Of a stretch of DNA of 64,000 bases, positions 48,614 to 59,169 are shown piece after piece; position 1 is the first letter of the stretch; the number at the start of each line of letters is the position of its first letter. This DNA is from Symbiodinium sp. CCMP2592 (taxonomy: Eukaryota; Sar; Dinophyceae; Suessiales; Symbiodiniaceae). The position numbers and the translations under genes were made by a program. The stretch is taken from the NCBI GenBank assembly GCA_905221615.1, contig CAJNDT010005768.1:478875-542874 (forward strand), read 5' to 3'. The notes under the pieces are model-generated. The model was given only the letters and a program-made list of their open reading frames with translations. It was not told where the DNA came from and searched no databases.

Positions 48614-48829
48614 ATGCGCCACCACACTAAGCGATCCGAGCGGTGCCACAGCCACGGTTTGCTGACCGGGAAAGTTCTACGGCTGCACACATTTGACAGT
48701 CAGGTGGAGCACCTCACAGTCTCAACTATCGCAAAGTCGGTTCAGTTCCTGTTGAATGAGATTCTGCAGTTGCAGGATGAGCCGACGGCATCGCTTGAGG
48801 CTCCAAAGCCAGACAGAACTCTCCGGTAA
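48614..48829 (+). CDS. C-terminal exon, helical
   Basis: Reads LTGKVLRLHTFDSQVEHLTV, STIAKSVQFLLNEILQLQDE and PTASLEAPKPDRTLR, stopping at 48827. An amphipathic helix followed by a loose tail. Probably ends the gene whose exons lie at 48.1-48.5 kb. Confidence 0.45.
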   Translation: MRHHTKRSERCHSHGLLTGKVLRLHTFDSQVEHLTVSTIAKSVQFLLNEILQLQDEPTASLEAPKPDRTLR

Positions 48830-50340
48830 AGCTTCCGTCGGCCTTGCGAGGAAAAGGCGCATCGACTGAAGTGGCTGTTACTTTCTTATGCTGCGGTACT
48901 GTTTTGCTAGTATAGTACGACTGGGAGTTCCGATAAAAAGGCCAAAAGAAATATCAAAGACAAATCTGGCGAAACTTGGTTCATCAATTCCGAGTTCGGT
49001 CAAAATCCAGTGCAGATTTGCCTTTAGTGGCCACAATAAAACGCGGTTGAACATTAAGCAATAATTGGCTGCTAGCTCAAAGCACCAAACCATTGAACAG
49101 CATGAAGAGTGATGTTAGTTGAGAATCAAGGAAACGAACCCTTCTTGAACGCAGGGGTGTCCGTTCAAAAAAAGAAAAAGACGCTGGACAGCCAAATGAG
49201 TGTTTGTTGTTTTGAGATCCAGAATGGCAACGGCACCTGACAATGAGCCGGACAATGGCTGATATTTGTGCCACAACGAATCGACGCGAGCTGTTGGCAA
49301 CTCAGGCCAAATGGGTTTGGGATGTATGTAGGGCTCGGGGTTTAGGAGTTTTAGGGTTAAGGGTTAGGACTTCGAGTTTAAGGTTTAGGGTTTAGGACCT
49401 TGGAGTTTAGGTTTTCGACAAGTTTCTGGACAGTTGCCGACTCACCTCAGGACGGACGGGGCAGGTTCGACGGGTTTGTTTCACTGCTTTTCCATTTGAG
49501 GTTTTGTTGATGTCCCGGACGAAGAGCTCTCCAAACAATAGGCAACACGATCGATTTCTTTGAGTTCATGAGTAACTACACACTGTCTGTCAGGTCTGTG
49601 GGCCCGACAAGGCTTCAGCGCTTCAAGGTGTTGGGTACGGGGTTTTAATTTACTTGGTATGGTCATAGTCACAATCATGTTTCAGGTTTTCCTTCTAAAT
49701 TCAGACATAGTTGGTCCATATTCAGTTGGAGCATGATAAGTAGCAAATTGTAGACCACGACAAGTATAAGCAGCGGTTATTCCTGTATATTCTGCCCTTC
49801 AGCTTCGTGTAGTTATAGCTTGGAATATTCAGTTTGAGTTCTTCAGTGAGAGCAGTTTCAAGCAATGATTGGCAATTTGCTCATGTCTAGATCCCTCGGA
49901 GTTTTTTCAATTTTTTGGATTCAGTTTTGAAACGTTACATAACCCTAAACCCCATCAAACCCTAAATTGTCGACCCTGCTACCTCCCAAACCCAAAGCCC
50001 AGCTCTGTTTGTCATCCGAGGCCTCCGAGCTTAGGCTACAGTTCAAAAGTATACAGCTGGATCTATGGCAGACAGCAGTCAGGTCGTCGGGTTCATACCA
50101 CAGCAGTTGGATACGATGCATGCCAGTCGTATGTTTGACGGAGGTTTCTGAACAGGAATTTATGTACTTAAAGGCTTCAATTTTTAAGTGTATGTAGATG
50201 CAGATCACACACATATTATACATGTGCAGTTGGTCATCTAAGTAGATAGGTGCCTTGCTCCTGCGGTCGAAGCATGGCCTTGTCGAGACTCTCTCGATCA
50301 AAGAGTCCGCTTCCTGCTAGTGAGCATCTAATTCAGAGGA
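48830..50340. other. AT-richer intergenic region with TTTAGGG words
   Basis: Holds TTTAGGG-type words at 49338-49410 and CCCTAAA words at 49940-49970. Minus-strand frames at 48878-49300 read hydrophobic sequence but have no supporting neighbours. This gap separates the long exon series from the DUF4116 gene. Confidence 0.5.
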
Positions 50341-50368
50341 TCCCAGCGTGATCTTTCAATGCCATCGC

Positions 50369-50923
50369 ATGGACACCGGTGACGCGGTACCTTTGCTATC
50401 CCATTTTACGTTGCAAGTTGTCGGGGCCATAACTGGTGATGTCATATGTACAGTGGACGCCGATGGGTCCTGGTATTTGCAAGATCTGAAAGTTGCCATT
50501 CAAAGCGTGTCTGGCATACCTACACATGAGCAGAGATTGCTTCAAGTTGGGGGAAAGCCAATCGCAAACGAAGACAGGCACTTGTCAGAAATTTTAAAAT
50601 GCCAAAGTGACTGGACCATCGCTCCCAAGGTCTCTATAGGCCTTGTTCGTGCAGATGCAGAGAGGACAGCCGCACTGGAGCACTTGGCCATCGGTGGCTC
50701 CCTGACGCAATTGAAGGAGAGCTACCGGGGAGACCCGGAAGTTGTCCTGACAGCAGTACAAAACAACGGCAGTGCTTTTCGGCACGCGTCTGACCGATTG
50801 CGAAGTGACAAGGACTTCTTGCTAGCTGCAATTGAGCGAAGTTGCGACGTTCTTTGCTATGTTTCAGACGAGTGGAGATGGAACCGTGATTTCGTTTTGG
50901 AAGCCATCCATCGCAACGGCACA
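50369..50923 (+). CDS. Ubiquitin-like domain + DUF4116 repeats, first exon
   Basis: ATG 50369 starts MDTGDAVPLLSHFTLQVVGA. Residues of about 13-85 form a ubiquitin-like domain: LKVAIQSVSGIPTHEQRLLQ then VGGKPIANEDRHLSEI follows the order of ubiquitin's helix and GIPxxQQRLIFxGKxL segment. From about residue 110, DUF4116-type units begin (DPEVVLTAVQNNGSAFRHAS, DKDFLLAAIERS, NRDFVLEAIHRNG). There is no C-terminal GG, so it is a built-in ubiquitin fold rather than a cleavable modifier. The exon ends at a GTGCCT donor in phase 0. DUF4116 is a short leucine-rich helical repeat of unknown function, abundant in dinoflagellates and found in some bacteria such as Legionella. Confidence 0.85.
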
Positions 50924-51028
50924 GTGCCTTGACAAGCAATGTGGCATGAAGCTTTTGTGCAGTTGCCTGGTAGGCACCGTAGCCGTCAGGGAAGTTGATA
51001 AGCAGTGCTTTGAATGCTTCCGAGCCAG
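50924..51028 (+). other. 105-nt GT-AG intron, phase 0
   Basis: Joins HRNGT to ALCYASTELRSDRN, restoring a DUF4116 unit exactly. Starts GTGCCT, ends GAGCCAG. Confidence 0.75.
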
Positions 51029-51691
51029 GCTCTATGCTACGCATCGACTGAGCTTCGAAGCGACCGGAACTTCATTCTAGCGGCCGTCGAGCGCAACGGT
51101 ATGGCGCTCTGCTATGCAGACATGGAGCTGCGGAGAGACCGGAACTTCGCACTCGTGGCAGTGCGCAAGAGCGGTCTCGCTCTCCGATATGTGTCGGAGC
51201 AGTTGCAGCGTGAGCGGGACTTCGTCCTGTCTGCAGTGCAATTAAACTCTGAGGCGCTTCGATATGCAGAGGAGGATTTTCGCTGTGATCCGGAGCTGGT
51301 CCTCGCGGCAGTCCAAAACGATGGAACTGCCCTTGGATTCGCATCGGAAGCCTTGCGTTCAGATCCGTCCTTCGTGCGCAAAGCACTCCAGCGCAACGGA
51401 ACGGCGCTGCCCTACGTGGCCGAAGATCTGCGGGAGGATAGGCAATTTCTCATGAAGACCTTGATGCTGAATGGCGAGGTTCTGAAGCATGCAGCAGAAG
51501 CATTTCGCCGCGATCCAGAAGTCGTCTTAAAAGCCATCAGCAGCAATGGAGCTGCCATGCGCTACGCATCGCAATCCCTCCAGTTAGACCTCAGCTTCGT
51601 CCTTCGAGCTGCAGAGACGAATGCTGCCTCTCTGCAGTATGTGATGGAAGACTTTTGGCACAAGAGGGACTTTGTCATGAAAGCTGTGGAG
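51029..51691 (+). CDS. DUF4116 repeat exon, 221 codons
   Basis: About nine half-units of about 24-25 residues follow without a break. Each has the form L-R-x-D-x-x-F-V-L-x-A-V-x-x-N-G-x-A-L-x-Y-A, for example ERDFVLSAVQLNSEALRYAE, DPELVLAAVQNDGTALGFAS and DPSFVRKALQRNGTALPYVA. No catalytic motif. The exon ends DFVMKAVE at a GC donor (51692). Likely forms a curved helical surface for protein binding (inference). Confidence 0.85.
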
Positions 51692-52506
51692 GCTCTTCGT
51701 TGGCTTGGCCTAGCTTGCAGTGCCGAAAGCTGCAACCTGTTCAGGTCACCGGGTCGGCCCTTCGCTTTGCGTGCCCAGAGCTCTTGAAGTGCCGTGACTT
51801 TCTGATTGCCGCTGTCCGGAGGCATCAAACATCAAATGCTGCATTCCGCTTGTTGGTGGTGATGGGTCAAGAGCGCAGGAACAGCTCAGCCCTCCACTTT
51901 GCCCCCGATGAGATTCGTGCTGATCCCGAGGCTGGTCGAGTCGGCAGAATGTGGCCCTGCCCTGCCTTGTATCCTCAGAGGTCGTACTGGCCGCAGTTCA
52001 AGAGAACAGCCAAATCCTGAACAGTGTTGATGAGGCTGGGGGATTTGGGGGAGGGCGACTGCTTGAGCCTGCCACCTCAGCCATGTGCTGGCTTGCAGGG
52101 CTTTCGGCGTGACCGGGACTTCATCCTCTCTGCTGTTCAGCGGAATGGTACTGCCCTGGCATATGCAACACGGCAGCATGTGACGATCGACATGACAGGT
52201 GCAAGGACTTGTTTCTTACGGAAAGATGTAAGGCCGAAGCCTGCCTTCGCGCGGACCGCGAGGCAGGCGAGGAACAGGAAATGTTTGGACACGAGATTCC
52301 GTCCAGCCAAGGTGGTCCTGGCAGCAGTGCAGAGTGTCGGAAGCAAAGACTAAAGAACATCTTCACTTGCCATGTCACTTGAGCCACCACCGCCGGTCGA
52401 ATCTCCAAGGACGGGGCAGCTCTCTCCTTCGCTTCCGAGGCAGCCAAGTCAGAAGTCAGAAAGTCACAACCCGTCCGAAGCTTTCACGATCGCGGCTTCA
52501 TGGCAG
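51692..52506 (+). CDS. DUF4116 mini-exons separated by 49-67 nt introns
   Basis: Mini-exons inferred from repeat phase: 51745-51821 (VTGSALRFACPELLKCRDFL IAAVR), 51879-51930 (NSSALHFAPDEIRADPE), 51981-52034 (VVLAAVQENSQILNSVDE), 52099-about 52165 (GFRRDRDFILSAVQRNGTAL), a segment ending at 52262 (ACLRADRE), 52312 onward (VVLAAVQSVGS) and 52410-52439 (DGAALSFASE). Introns 51692-51744, 51822-51878, 51931-51980, 52035-52098, 52263-52311 and 52440-52506 all start GC and end AG. Removing them gives near-perfect repeat continuity. Confidence 0.7.
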
Positions 52507-53308
52507 GTGCTTCAGATGGATCGGAGTTTTGTGCTTGCAGCTGTCGGTCGGACGCTTGGCATCTCTCCGATCTTGCGGTCTGAGCTGTCCGGAGCCCGAG
52601 GTCGCAACAGCAAGGCCGGGGTTCTGGAGTTGCACAGTTGCACACTGTGACGTCTTGTGCTTGGCTGACTTTCCGACATTGTTGAGAAGCCTCTCCTGCT
52701 TGGTTCCATCCTACTGTTCGCGGTGCTTGTCGTAGGGACATATGAGCCGAGTGATGTTGAACGTCAAGCGTTTCACGAGAGGCACTTCTGTTTGCAGTTG
52801 GCATCTTAGTTTTCCCGACCGGCTGTCCCTCTGCCTGGCCGGGCGGTGCTCCGCGCAGAGGCCTCCGAGTGGCGCGAAGACTTTGCCTTCGCTCTCGAGG
52901 CGGTTGGAAGGCGCATGCCCAAGAAAAGTCTCCTGTGATCTAACGACCTGGGGAAGAAGTAATTACCGTGCAGGAATGCATCATCACTGCTCTTCTTGCC
53001 ACGCTTCCAGGAGGCCTTGAAATTAAGGTTTTGAAGTGTATGCGGCTAGTCCGAGCGAGATGTCTCTGAAATCGCAGGACCATGAATTTTTGCTAGCGGC
53101 CGTGGCTCGAAATGGTGACACCTTTCGGTATGTCGACGAGCCTGAGCCCCACGTCATCTCCGGCAGCATGATGAAACATGACGCTCTTCAGACAGGCTTC
53201 GTAAGCTCTTCCGCAGAACTGTCCGAGCGTCCCGACTCGAGGCTTTTCCAGAATGACCAGCAGCTAATTCTTGCAGCCGTCGAATCTGCGTTTGCCTCAG
53301 ACCTTTAG
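52507..53308 (+). CDS. DUF4116 gene, partly decayed continuation
   Basis: Reads VLQMDRSFVLAAVG at 52507, then only fragments (PEVATA at about 52600 in another frame). Clear units return at 53075 (DHEFLLAAVARNGDTFRYVD) and 53255 (NDQQLILAAVE). The frame ends at a TAG at 53306. Either missed introns or partial decay explains the gaps. Confidence 0.5.
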
Positions 53309-53309
53309 G

Positions 53310-55160
53310 TGTGCAAGCATGAGTCTTCGAGACCTTGTGTTTTCATTTCCCCGGCCCAATCCTCACACCCGCAGCCGCGACGGCTGGCCCTTGAGCACTT
53401 TTCCCGTCGACTTTCGTGCACAGTCTGGCAGCGGGCAGTTGTTTTGAGCGTCGCGCCGCCTGGATTTTGTCTGACGGCGTTGACGCGTTCTGATTTTTTG
53501 GGCTTAGCTCTCAGGCTTTACTGTAGGGGTTTTTAGGATGCAGGTAGCGCTCGACTAGGGTTTACGCCGTGGAGTTCAAGATCTGGTGAGTTTTGGGAGT
53601 TTGGCTTCAGGGTGTGGGGGATATGTCAAGGGAAGGAGAGCTTAGTCTTCAGGGCTTTAGGGTTGAGAGTCTCGGGCTTTAGGTTTAGAGTTTACGATTA
53701 TGGGCTTAAGGCTACAGGGCTGGGGATTTCACAGGCCAAGAGAGTCTGGGTCTTATGGGTTTAAGGGTTTAGGGCTTGACGGTTTCGGGGGTTTTGCGCT
53801 TTAATGCAGCTTTTGGGTTAGAAGCTTCAAGGTTATGGCTCCAGGGTTTGGGGATTCTAGATAATCAACAGCCAAAGAGAGCATTTTTTGTCGGGGTACG
53901 CACCCGCCTAAACCCTTAACCCTAAATGCTAAACCCCAAAACCCCCAAAAGGCATGAGCCTCGTTCCAAAACTACTTAAACTTAGACAGGTCGACTGATC
54001 GCTGAACTAAGAGCTTATGGCGCGAGTAGCTACAGAGATGGGTTTACTGCTTCTGAGCTTTATAGAGCTTATAGAGTTTGAGGGTTTCTTGGTTTCGGGG
54101 CTGAAGTGCTCAGGGTTTCTCGGTGCTAGTAGTCACAACAGTGAAGTAGTCACAAAGTCTTGCGAATAACTTGGGCATAGTTACTCACTCCATAAGATCG
54201 TTTAAGGCTGTTCAGATAGCCAATCTTATAAAAGGCAAGATCCGGAGTTTCAGGGTTTCGGGGCTTAGGGTTTGAGGGCCAGGGTACTTCACTTTCAGTT
54301 CGAGGGATGTATAAGCGGTTTGGACCCCAAAATGATGCGTGTAACAGCAATGTTTCGGGTTTCGGATGCCAGAGTATAGGTCTATGCTTTAAGCATTTCG
54401 GGGTAAAAGGTTTCCTATCTGCGTGGTTGGGGTGTGAGTCCGAGCGGCTAGTGCGCTTGCAGTACGCAAATACTCTTCGCTACAAGTAGTGCGCGATTCC
54501 TGGCTCCCCAATGCGCCAATCCCGGTCGGGGCCGCCTTGCGCGAACTCTGCGAATCCACTATTTTCAGTGTGCGACTCGGCCTCGCAATTGTTTTGGGGG
54601 CTGGGAACGATGAGCTGGGTGGACCATCAGTCAGAAGCTTCGGTAGGCTGGAATGCCTCATTTTCTCAAGCAAGGTCAACGAGAGGACCGACAAAGTATC
54701 TCATGTCGAACTGTGGAGCAACCTCCCTCCTGGCCTTGCCAGGCAGCATGGTGTGTTCAAGGAAGCTCACATGGGTTTAGTTCGGTTAGTTTGACGGCAT
54801 GCGTGGTTGACTCGGATCATGACTTTTTGAGCACGCTCCCGGCACCAAGTCTGTTGACTTTGCTTGAGGTGTCAAACCCAGATGCAGGCTTCGCATCATG
54901 CCCTCTTGAGCGTTCCCAGCAGAATGCCAGGCCGATCGAACCGAAACTGTGCCAGGACTCCCCAATTGTGGAATCCTCTGAAATGACCGGGAAATGCACG
55001 TGGTCAGTGGTCGTTTGGTACGCAGGGTGGCAGAGGACGGGGCCATTCTGCAGCCCCCTTCCAGATTCGGACATGCTTCGGCTCAGGAATGATGCCCAAG
55101 CATTCGGGACCGTAACATAACACGCTCCTGTGTGTTGGTGTTGTTGTGAGTTCCGCGAGA
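53310..55160. repeat. Large TTTAGGG-rich gap within the DUF4116 region
   Basis: Degenerate GGGTTTAGGG, GGCTTTAGGG and CCCTAAACC words are spread from 53540 to 54290. No DUF4116 unit or other clear exon was found; plus frames at 54489-55120 have weak composition. It is either a long intron of one gene or the space between two DUF4116 genes. Confidence 0.6.
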
Positions 55161-55306
55161 CGTGACGGGCGGGTATGTCGCACTTGTGTTGGCTAAGCGT
55201 GTGCCGCGTCTGCTGCAGGCTAGGGGGTGGGGGGCTACAACAACCCTCCCATACAGAGAAGAAGGTCAGACAAAAATCACAGTGTCTTGGTTTCCCCGCT
55301 TTGCTA

Positions 55307-55479
55307 AGGATGGGGCAGCCCTTCGCTACGTGGACGAAGCACTGCGTGGTGACAGGGAGTTTGTATTGAATGCCCTTCAGCGAAATGCTGAGGTGCAGAT
55401 GGGCGGGCTGCTTGATAAACGGATGTTCATCTATCTCGCGGCGCAGGTGTTGCCATATGTTGTTGATTATTTGCGGGAG
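55307..55479 (+). CDS. DUF4116 exons
   Basis: Reads AKDGAALRYVDEALRGDREF then VLNALQRNAE. A 54-nt GT-AG intron, 55393-55446, can be removed to join NAE to VLPYVVDYLRE. Without removal the frame also stays open. The segment ends at a GC donor (55480) that leads to DPSFMLHALQRN at 55562. Confidence 0.65.
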
Positions 55480-55561
55480 GCAAGGCACGTGCTCGTGTAC
55501 TAGACTAGTAGTGCTGGCTGTCCATGCCAGTTGCAGCAATGTTGCAAAGATTGTGTGTCAG

Positions 55562-55860
55562 GATCCGTCCTTCATGCTGCATGCTCTACAAAGAAACTCT
55601 CGGCCTGGCTCATAATTTCGTCGGCACTGCTTTTGCCTTTCGCACTCCCTCCTTACTGTCTCTCTGGCCCAGGGTTTTCGAATTTGTTGATGCCAGCCTG
55701 CGGCTTCGGCCTCATTTTTGCCACCCGACTCCGCAGCCTGCATGTGATGTCCTGTAACGGGATGCAAGCAGCTTAGGCGCAACTCGGACTTCATGTTGCA
55801 GGCTCTAAAGGCCAACAGCAACATCTTGCAGTCCGTCAGCAAAGATCTTTGGCAGGAGAT
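55562..55860 (+). CDS. DUF4116 mini-exons
   Basis: Mini-exons 55562-55602 (DPSFMLHALQRNS), 55673-55702 (VFEFVDASL) and 55777-55860 (RNSDFMLQALKANSNILQSV). The introns 55603-55672 and 55703-55776 have GC donors and fall inside Arg codons (CG|GC...AG|G), so each splice rebuilds Arg. Confidence 0.6.
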
Positions 55861-56006
55861 CGTGAGGTTCCATAAACGGGGTTAGTGAAGTTTGACGTTT
55901 CCTCTGCCATATGTCAGCAGTTTCCGGAGGACCCGGAATTTGTTCGAGACGTTTGACGCTCAGTCACCTGTCATCTACACTGTCTTCCAGGCGTAACTCG
56001 CCGATG

Positions 56007-56120
56007 TGCAGGCCGCCAAAGCTTCGGGAGCAGCCTTGCAGTGTGCATCTCCGGACCTGCGGAAGGAGCTTGAGCTTGCTGTGGTCGCCATATTCTATCT
56101 GCTTGCGACACTATGAAGTC
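56007..56120 (+). CDS. DUF4116 exon
   Basis: Reads QAAKASGAALQCASPDLRKE then LELAVVA before a stop at about 56116. One unit; splice limits not fixed. Confidence 0.55.
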
Positions 56121-56379
56121 TGCTGAGCTGACAGGACAGGGATTTCATCATTTCTGTCACCTGCTCAGCGGGTAACCGGCGTGCTTAATCAGGCATGTAT
56201 CGAAGCAATATCTCTGAAGCTTTAAGCCGTGGCACGGTCTAGATCGGTCGGGAAAGTTGAGGCCCCGCTCTCGATTGCAATGTGCCCAACATGAACTTGT
56301 CCTCTTGAACTTGTTTTATCGTCTGATAGTTTGGAAGGCGTTTTTCCTTCACCAGCCAAGTCTGGCTTTCCCAAGTGAG

Positions 56380-57060
56380 GTGCTGAAATCGAATGGAATG
56401 GCACTGCCCCACATTGCAGAAGATCTTCGTCAAGACGAGGAGGTCTTGTTCAATCTTGGAGCACTTTCTGATTTCGACATCCTGGTTTGAGAGGTGGCAC
56501 TTGCGGCAGTGCATAGCCGGCCTGAAGCAATGCGCTATGTCCACGAGGCCAAGACAGCCTTTGGGCAAGGATTTTGACATGAAGTCTTCTAAAGTCTTTG
56601 GTCAAGCAGGATCTGCGTCGAAGCCGGGAATTCATTCTGAAGGCGCTTAGAAGGCCTGGACCTTACCGAGGTCACAGACAACACGAAAGCTTCAGCGATT
56701 TGGTTCACTGAGGGCAGGCGCGGCGCTCGCATATGCTCCTCAGCAGTTTCGCAAAGACCGCGAGGCCTGGCTCAGCAAATCAGTCCCACTCGGTTGCTGC
56801 ATGAGCATTCCACGGTTCTGACTTTACTGCTGGTAGGCTGTGCTTGCAGCTGTTCAGCACGACGGCATTGCTCTGGCCTATGCAGCAGCCGACTTGCAAA
56901 GCAACCGCGAGGCAGCTCGCCTGCACATGTCCCATTTTCGTTTCTTGGCAAAGTGATGACCAGGTGGCTCTGGCTGCCGTAGCTCGGAATGTGCGTGCAG
57001 CCGTGGACTCTTCCCTCTGGGAGGCGTTGAGAACTATTCTCAGCTTGTTCCGAGCAGCAG
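56380..57060 (+). CDS. DUF4116 mini-exons with GA-AG and GC-AG introns
   Basis: In order: VLKSNGMALPHIAEDLRQDE (to 56439), VALAAVHSRPEAMRYVHE (56494-56547), DLRRSREFILKALR (56610-56653), AGAALAYAPQQFRKDRE (56713-56764), AVLAAVQHDGIALAYAAADL QSNRE (56837-56911) and VALAAVARNVRAAVD (from 56964). Introns: 56440-56493 (GA-AG), 56548-56609, 56654-56712, 56765-56836 and 56912-56963 (all GC-AG). The frames on both sides fit the repeat exactly. Confidence 0.7.
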
Positions 57061-57084
57061 AATAAGCCATGACAGTGCGAACCG

Positions 57085-57660
57085 CTGCAGGATCGCAACT
57101 TTGCGTTGGCCGCCATCGAACGAAATAGCGAGGTTTGGCGCACCTGATGCTTTAGCTTGCCAAGCCTGAAGATTTGTGAGCACTCTGGGGGCAACCCCGA
57201 AGATTAAGATGCTTCCGAAGCAGATTCGGGATCTTGTGGATGTTTCATGGGCTCGCCGCAGTAGCAGAACAGACAGCTTGACCTGGTTTGGATCAGGCGC
57301 TGCTGAGATGTCCCGAGCAGCTGCAAGAGGCAAGCGCGCCCGAGCAGCTCATTCTTCTTGCGGTTGTCTCGTCGCAGCCTTAAGCTGCTTGACCGACGTC
57401 ATGTTGTCAGTCTGCCGTGCAGGATCGCATGTTCCTGTACGATGCTGTTCAGAGGAAATCTTGGGCTTGCAAGTCCTCTGTACCACTCGCGCCGTGCACG
57501 ATACGGGCTCCAACTTGCTTGTTTCGTGCCCATACAACGATACTCGCGAGGAACGGTGATGTGCTGCGGTTCACCGATGAGATCTTCCGACTCGCCCTCA
57601 ATACAGTAGAAGTCAGAAAGTTGGAACATCATTATCCTCATTCCCTTAAGGTAAAGTAGA
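57085..57660 (+). CDS. DUF4116 exons, degenerate
   Basis: Reads LQDRNFALAAIERNSE (57087-57134), VQDRMFLYDAVQRKS (57417 onward) and ILARNGDVLRFTDEIFRL (about 57539-57592). The last is followed at once by the hairpin element at 57614, which adds an unrelated tail to the frame. Confidence 0.55.
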
Positions 57661-57706
57661 GGGAATCCTAGCACTAATCATCCTAAGTCCATGTTCCAAC
57701 TTTCTG
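57614..57706. mobile_element. 93-bp MITE-like hairpin inside the DUF4116 gene
   Basis: A perfect 16-bp inverted repeat, CAGAAAGTTGGAACAT, forms both ends (57614-57629, 57691-57706). The interior also pairs in part (CATTCCCTT against AGGGAAT). Its ends differ from the 108-bp element at 12958. No target duplication is clear. It interrupts or abuts DUF4116 coding sequence. Confidence 0.75.
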
Positions 57707-57794
57707 GGGTTCACTATATTTCCAGCACGAAGCAGCAACTCTCAGACAACAGCGAGCCATCACTCAGACGAATCAGTGCATTGACAAGGCTACG

Positions 57795-58120
57795 ATCACT
57801 CACTGGTTCTGGCTGCAATTCAGAATGCCTGGCTCTCTGTCACTTCAGCTCTCACTTCAGCTCTTTCAAAAATCGTTCGAGACGGCCATGTACGATGATT
57901 CCGCACAGGATGGCACTGCCTTGCGGTATGCGGGCGAGTTCATGCGCCAAGATCGGCAATTTGTCCTCGAGGCATTGAGCCTGGTCCTCGGCACATGACG
58001 AAGTTCTTGTAACGGTTGTAGCCAAACACCTCAATCTTAGGTCACAACGCAATGGCACTTCCTTATGTTCCAGAGGAGTGAGCTTGGCCTCGAAGCTTCA
58101 GCGCCGAAAACTCCTTTTTT
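57795..58120 (+). CDS. DUF4116 fragments after the hairpin
   Basis: Reads DHSLVLAAIQNA (about 57805), then QDGTALRYAGEFMRQDRQFV then LE (57904-57977), ending GAG before a GC, and NAMALPYVPEE (about 58046). Frames change between pieces, as expected for introns. Confidence 0.5.
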
Positions 58121-58127
58121 TGTTGCT

Positions 58128-58345
58128 GCGATGTCGGAGCTGCAGAGGAGCTCTGGTCAGATCGCTCGTTTCTGCTTGCGGCAGCCCGGCGAAACCCAGA
58201 TGCCTTGCTACAAGTCGACGAGGCTCCTGAAATCCGTTGCCCTGCTCTTAGCTGCCCATCCAGAGTCAGAGTCGTGGCAGGAAATCAGGGCTGACTGGAA
58301 CTTCATGCTCGCCGCAGTCGGTGAGCGGGGTCAAGCACTAGCATC
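58128..58345 (+). CDS. DUF4116 exons
   Basis: Reads VGAAEELWSDRSFLLAAARR then NPDALLQVDE (58132-58221), again ending GAG before GC. In another frame, EIRADWNFMLAAVGERGQAL (58285-58350). Confidence 0.55.
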
Positions 58346-58432
58346 CTGTGCTGGCTTCTTACAGAGCATTGCAGAGGGTCGGCTGTCAGTCGCGTCTAGA
58401 GTCTAGTATAGAGAGAGACTCAGAGATGTTCA

Positions 58433-58600
58433 CCAAGGCGACAAGCTTGCTCGCTGATTCTGATTTCTTACTCCAAGCGGTGGAGGCTTGCTTGCTAAGT
58501 TGCCTTTCGGAACCGCCCCTGCCTGGCACATCGTTGAACAGGCGAGTGCAGAGGCTCTCATCTACGTGCCCGACAAGTTTAGAAAGGCAAGGTGCGACAC
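58433..58600 (+). CDS. DUF4116 mini-exons
   Basis: Reads ATSLLADSDFLLQAVE (to 58485) and ASAEALIYVPDKFRKAR (from 58542), joined across a 56-nt GC-AG intron, 58486-58541, in phase 0. Confidence 0.6.
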
Positions 58601-58624
58601 ATGAAAGGGAACGCCGCACGGTTC

Positions 58625-59130
58625 AAACATCCAGGACGCGGATTTCGTCCTTGCCTCAGCTGGCCGCGTTCGTGCTATTTGTGTGTTCAGAAGCAACGGA
58701 AAAACTCCATTGGACACATTAAGCGGCCTTGTCTGTGTGAGATCGTTCTGGCCTAGACTCCTAGATGCCAAGGCGGGCAGAAGGTGCTTGCCACTGCATG
58801 TCCATCACGACACACCAAGTTACTGCTGTGGTTCGGAGTCTACCATGGGCTCATCCGCTCCGGGTGATCCCTTGCTGCACAACTTAAGGTGTTGTCAGCA
58901 GTGAAGAGGAATGGCGCTGCTCTTCGCTATGTTGTGCCTTGCCTGCATGTACAAGGAACAAGCAAGGCATAGCACGTCTGCCCTCCAAACCCAGTGGTTC
59001 CATGTTTTCAGCGAGCTTCCTCGCTGAAAACTCAGGAGGATGCCTTCAGGGGCGAAGAAGAAATTGTGCTCACTGCTTTGCAGCGCAAGCCGGAGGCCGG
59101 ACGACGGGAAAGTTTCAGAAGCCAGGAATT
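58625..59130 (+). CDS. DUF4116 fragments
   Basis: Reads IQDADFVLASAGRVRAICVF (about 58629), KVLSAVKRNGAALRYVV (about 58890-58940) and EDAFRGEEEIVLTALQRKPE (59038-59097). Decayed or split units. Confidence 0.45.
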
Positions 59131-59169
59131 CGTGTGTGGTCCCTGGTAAGTGCACCCAGAATGTGGCCT

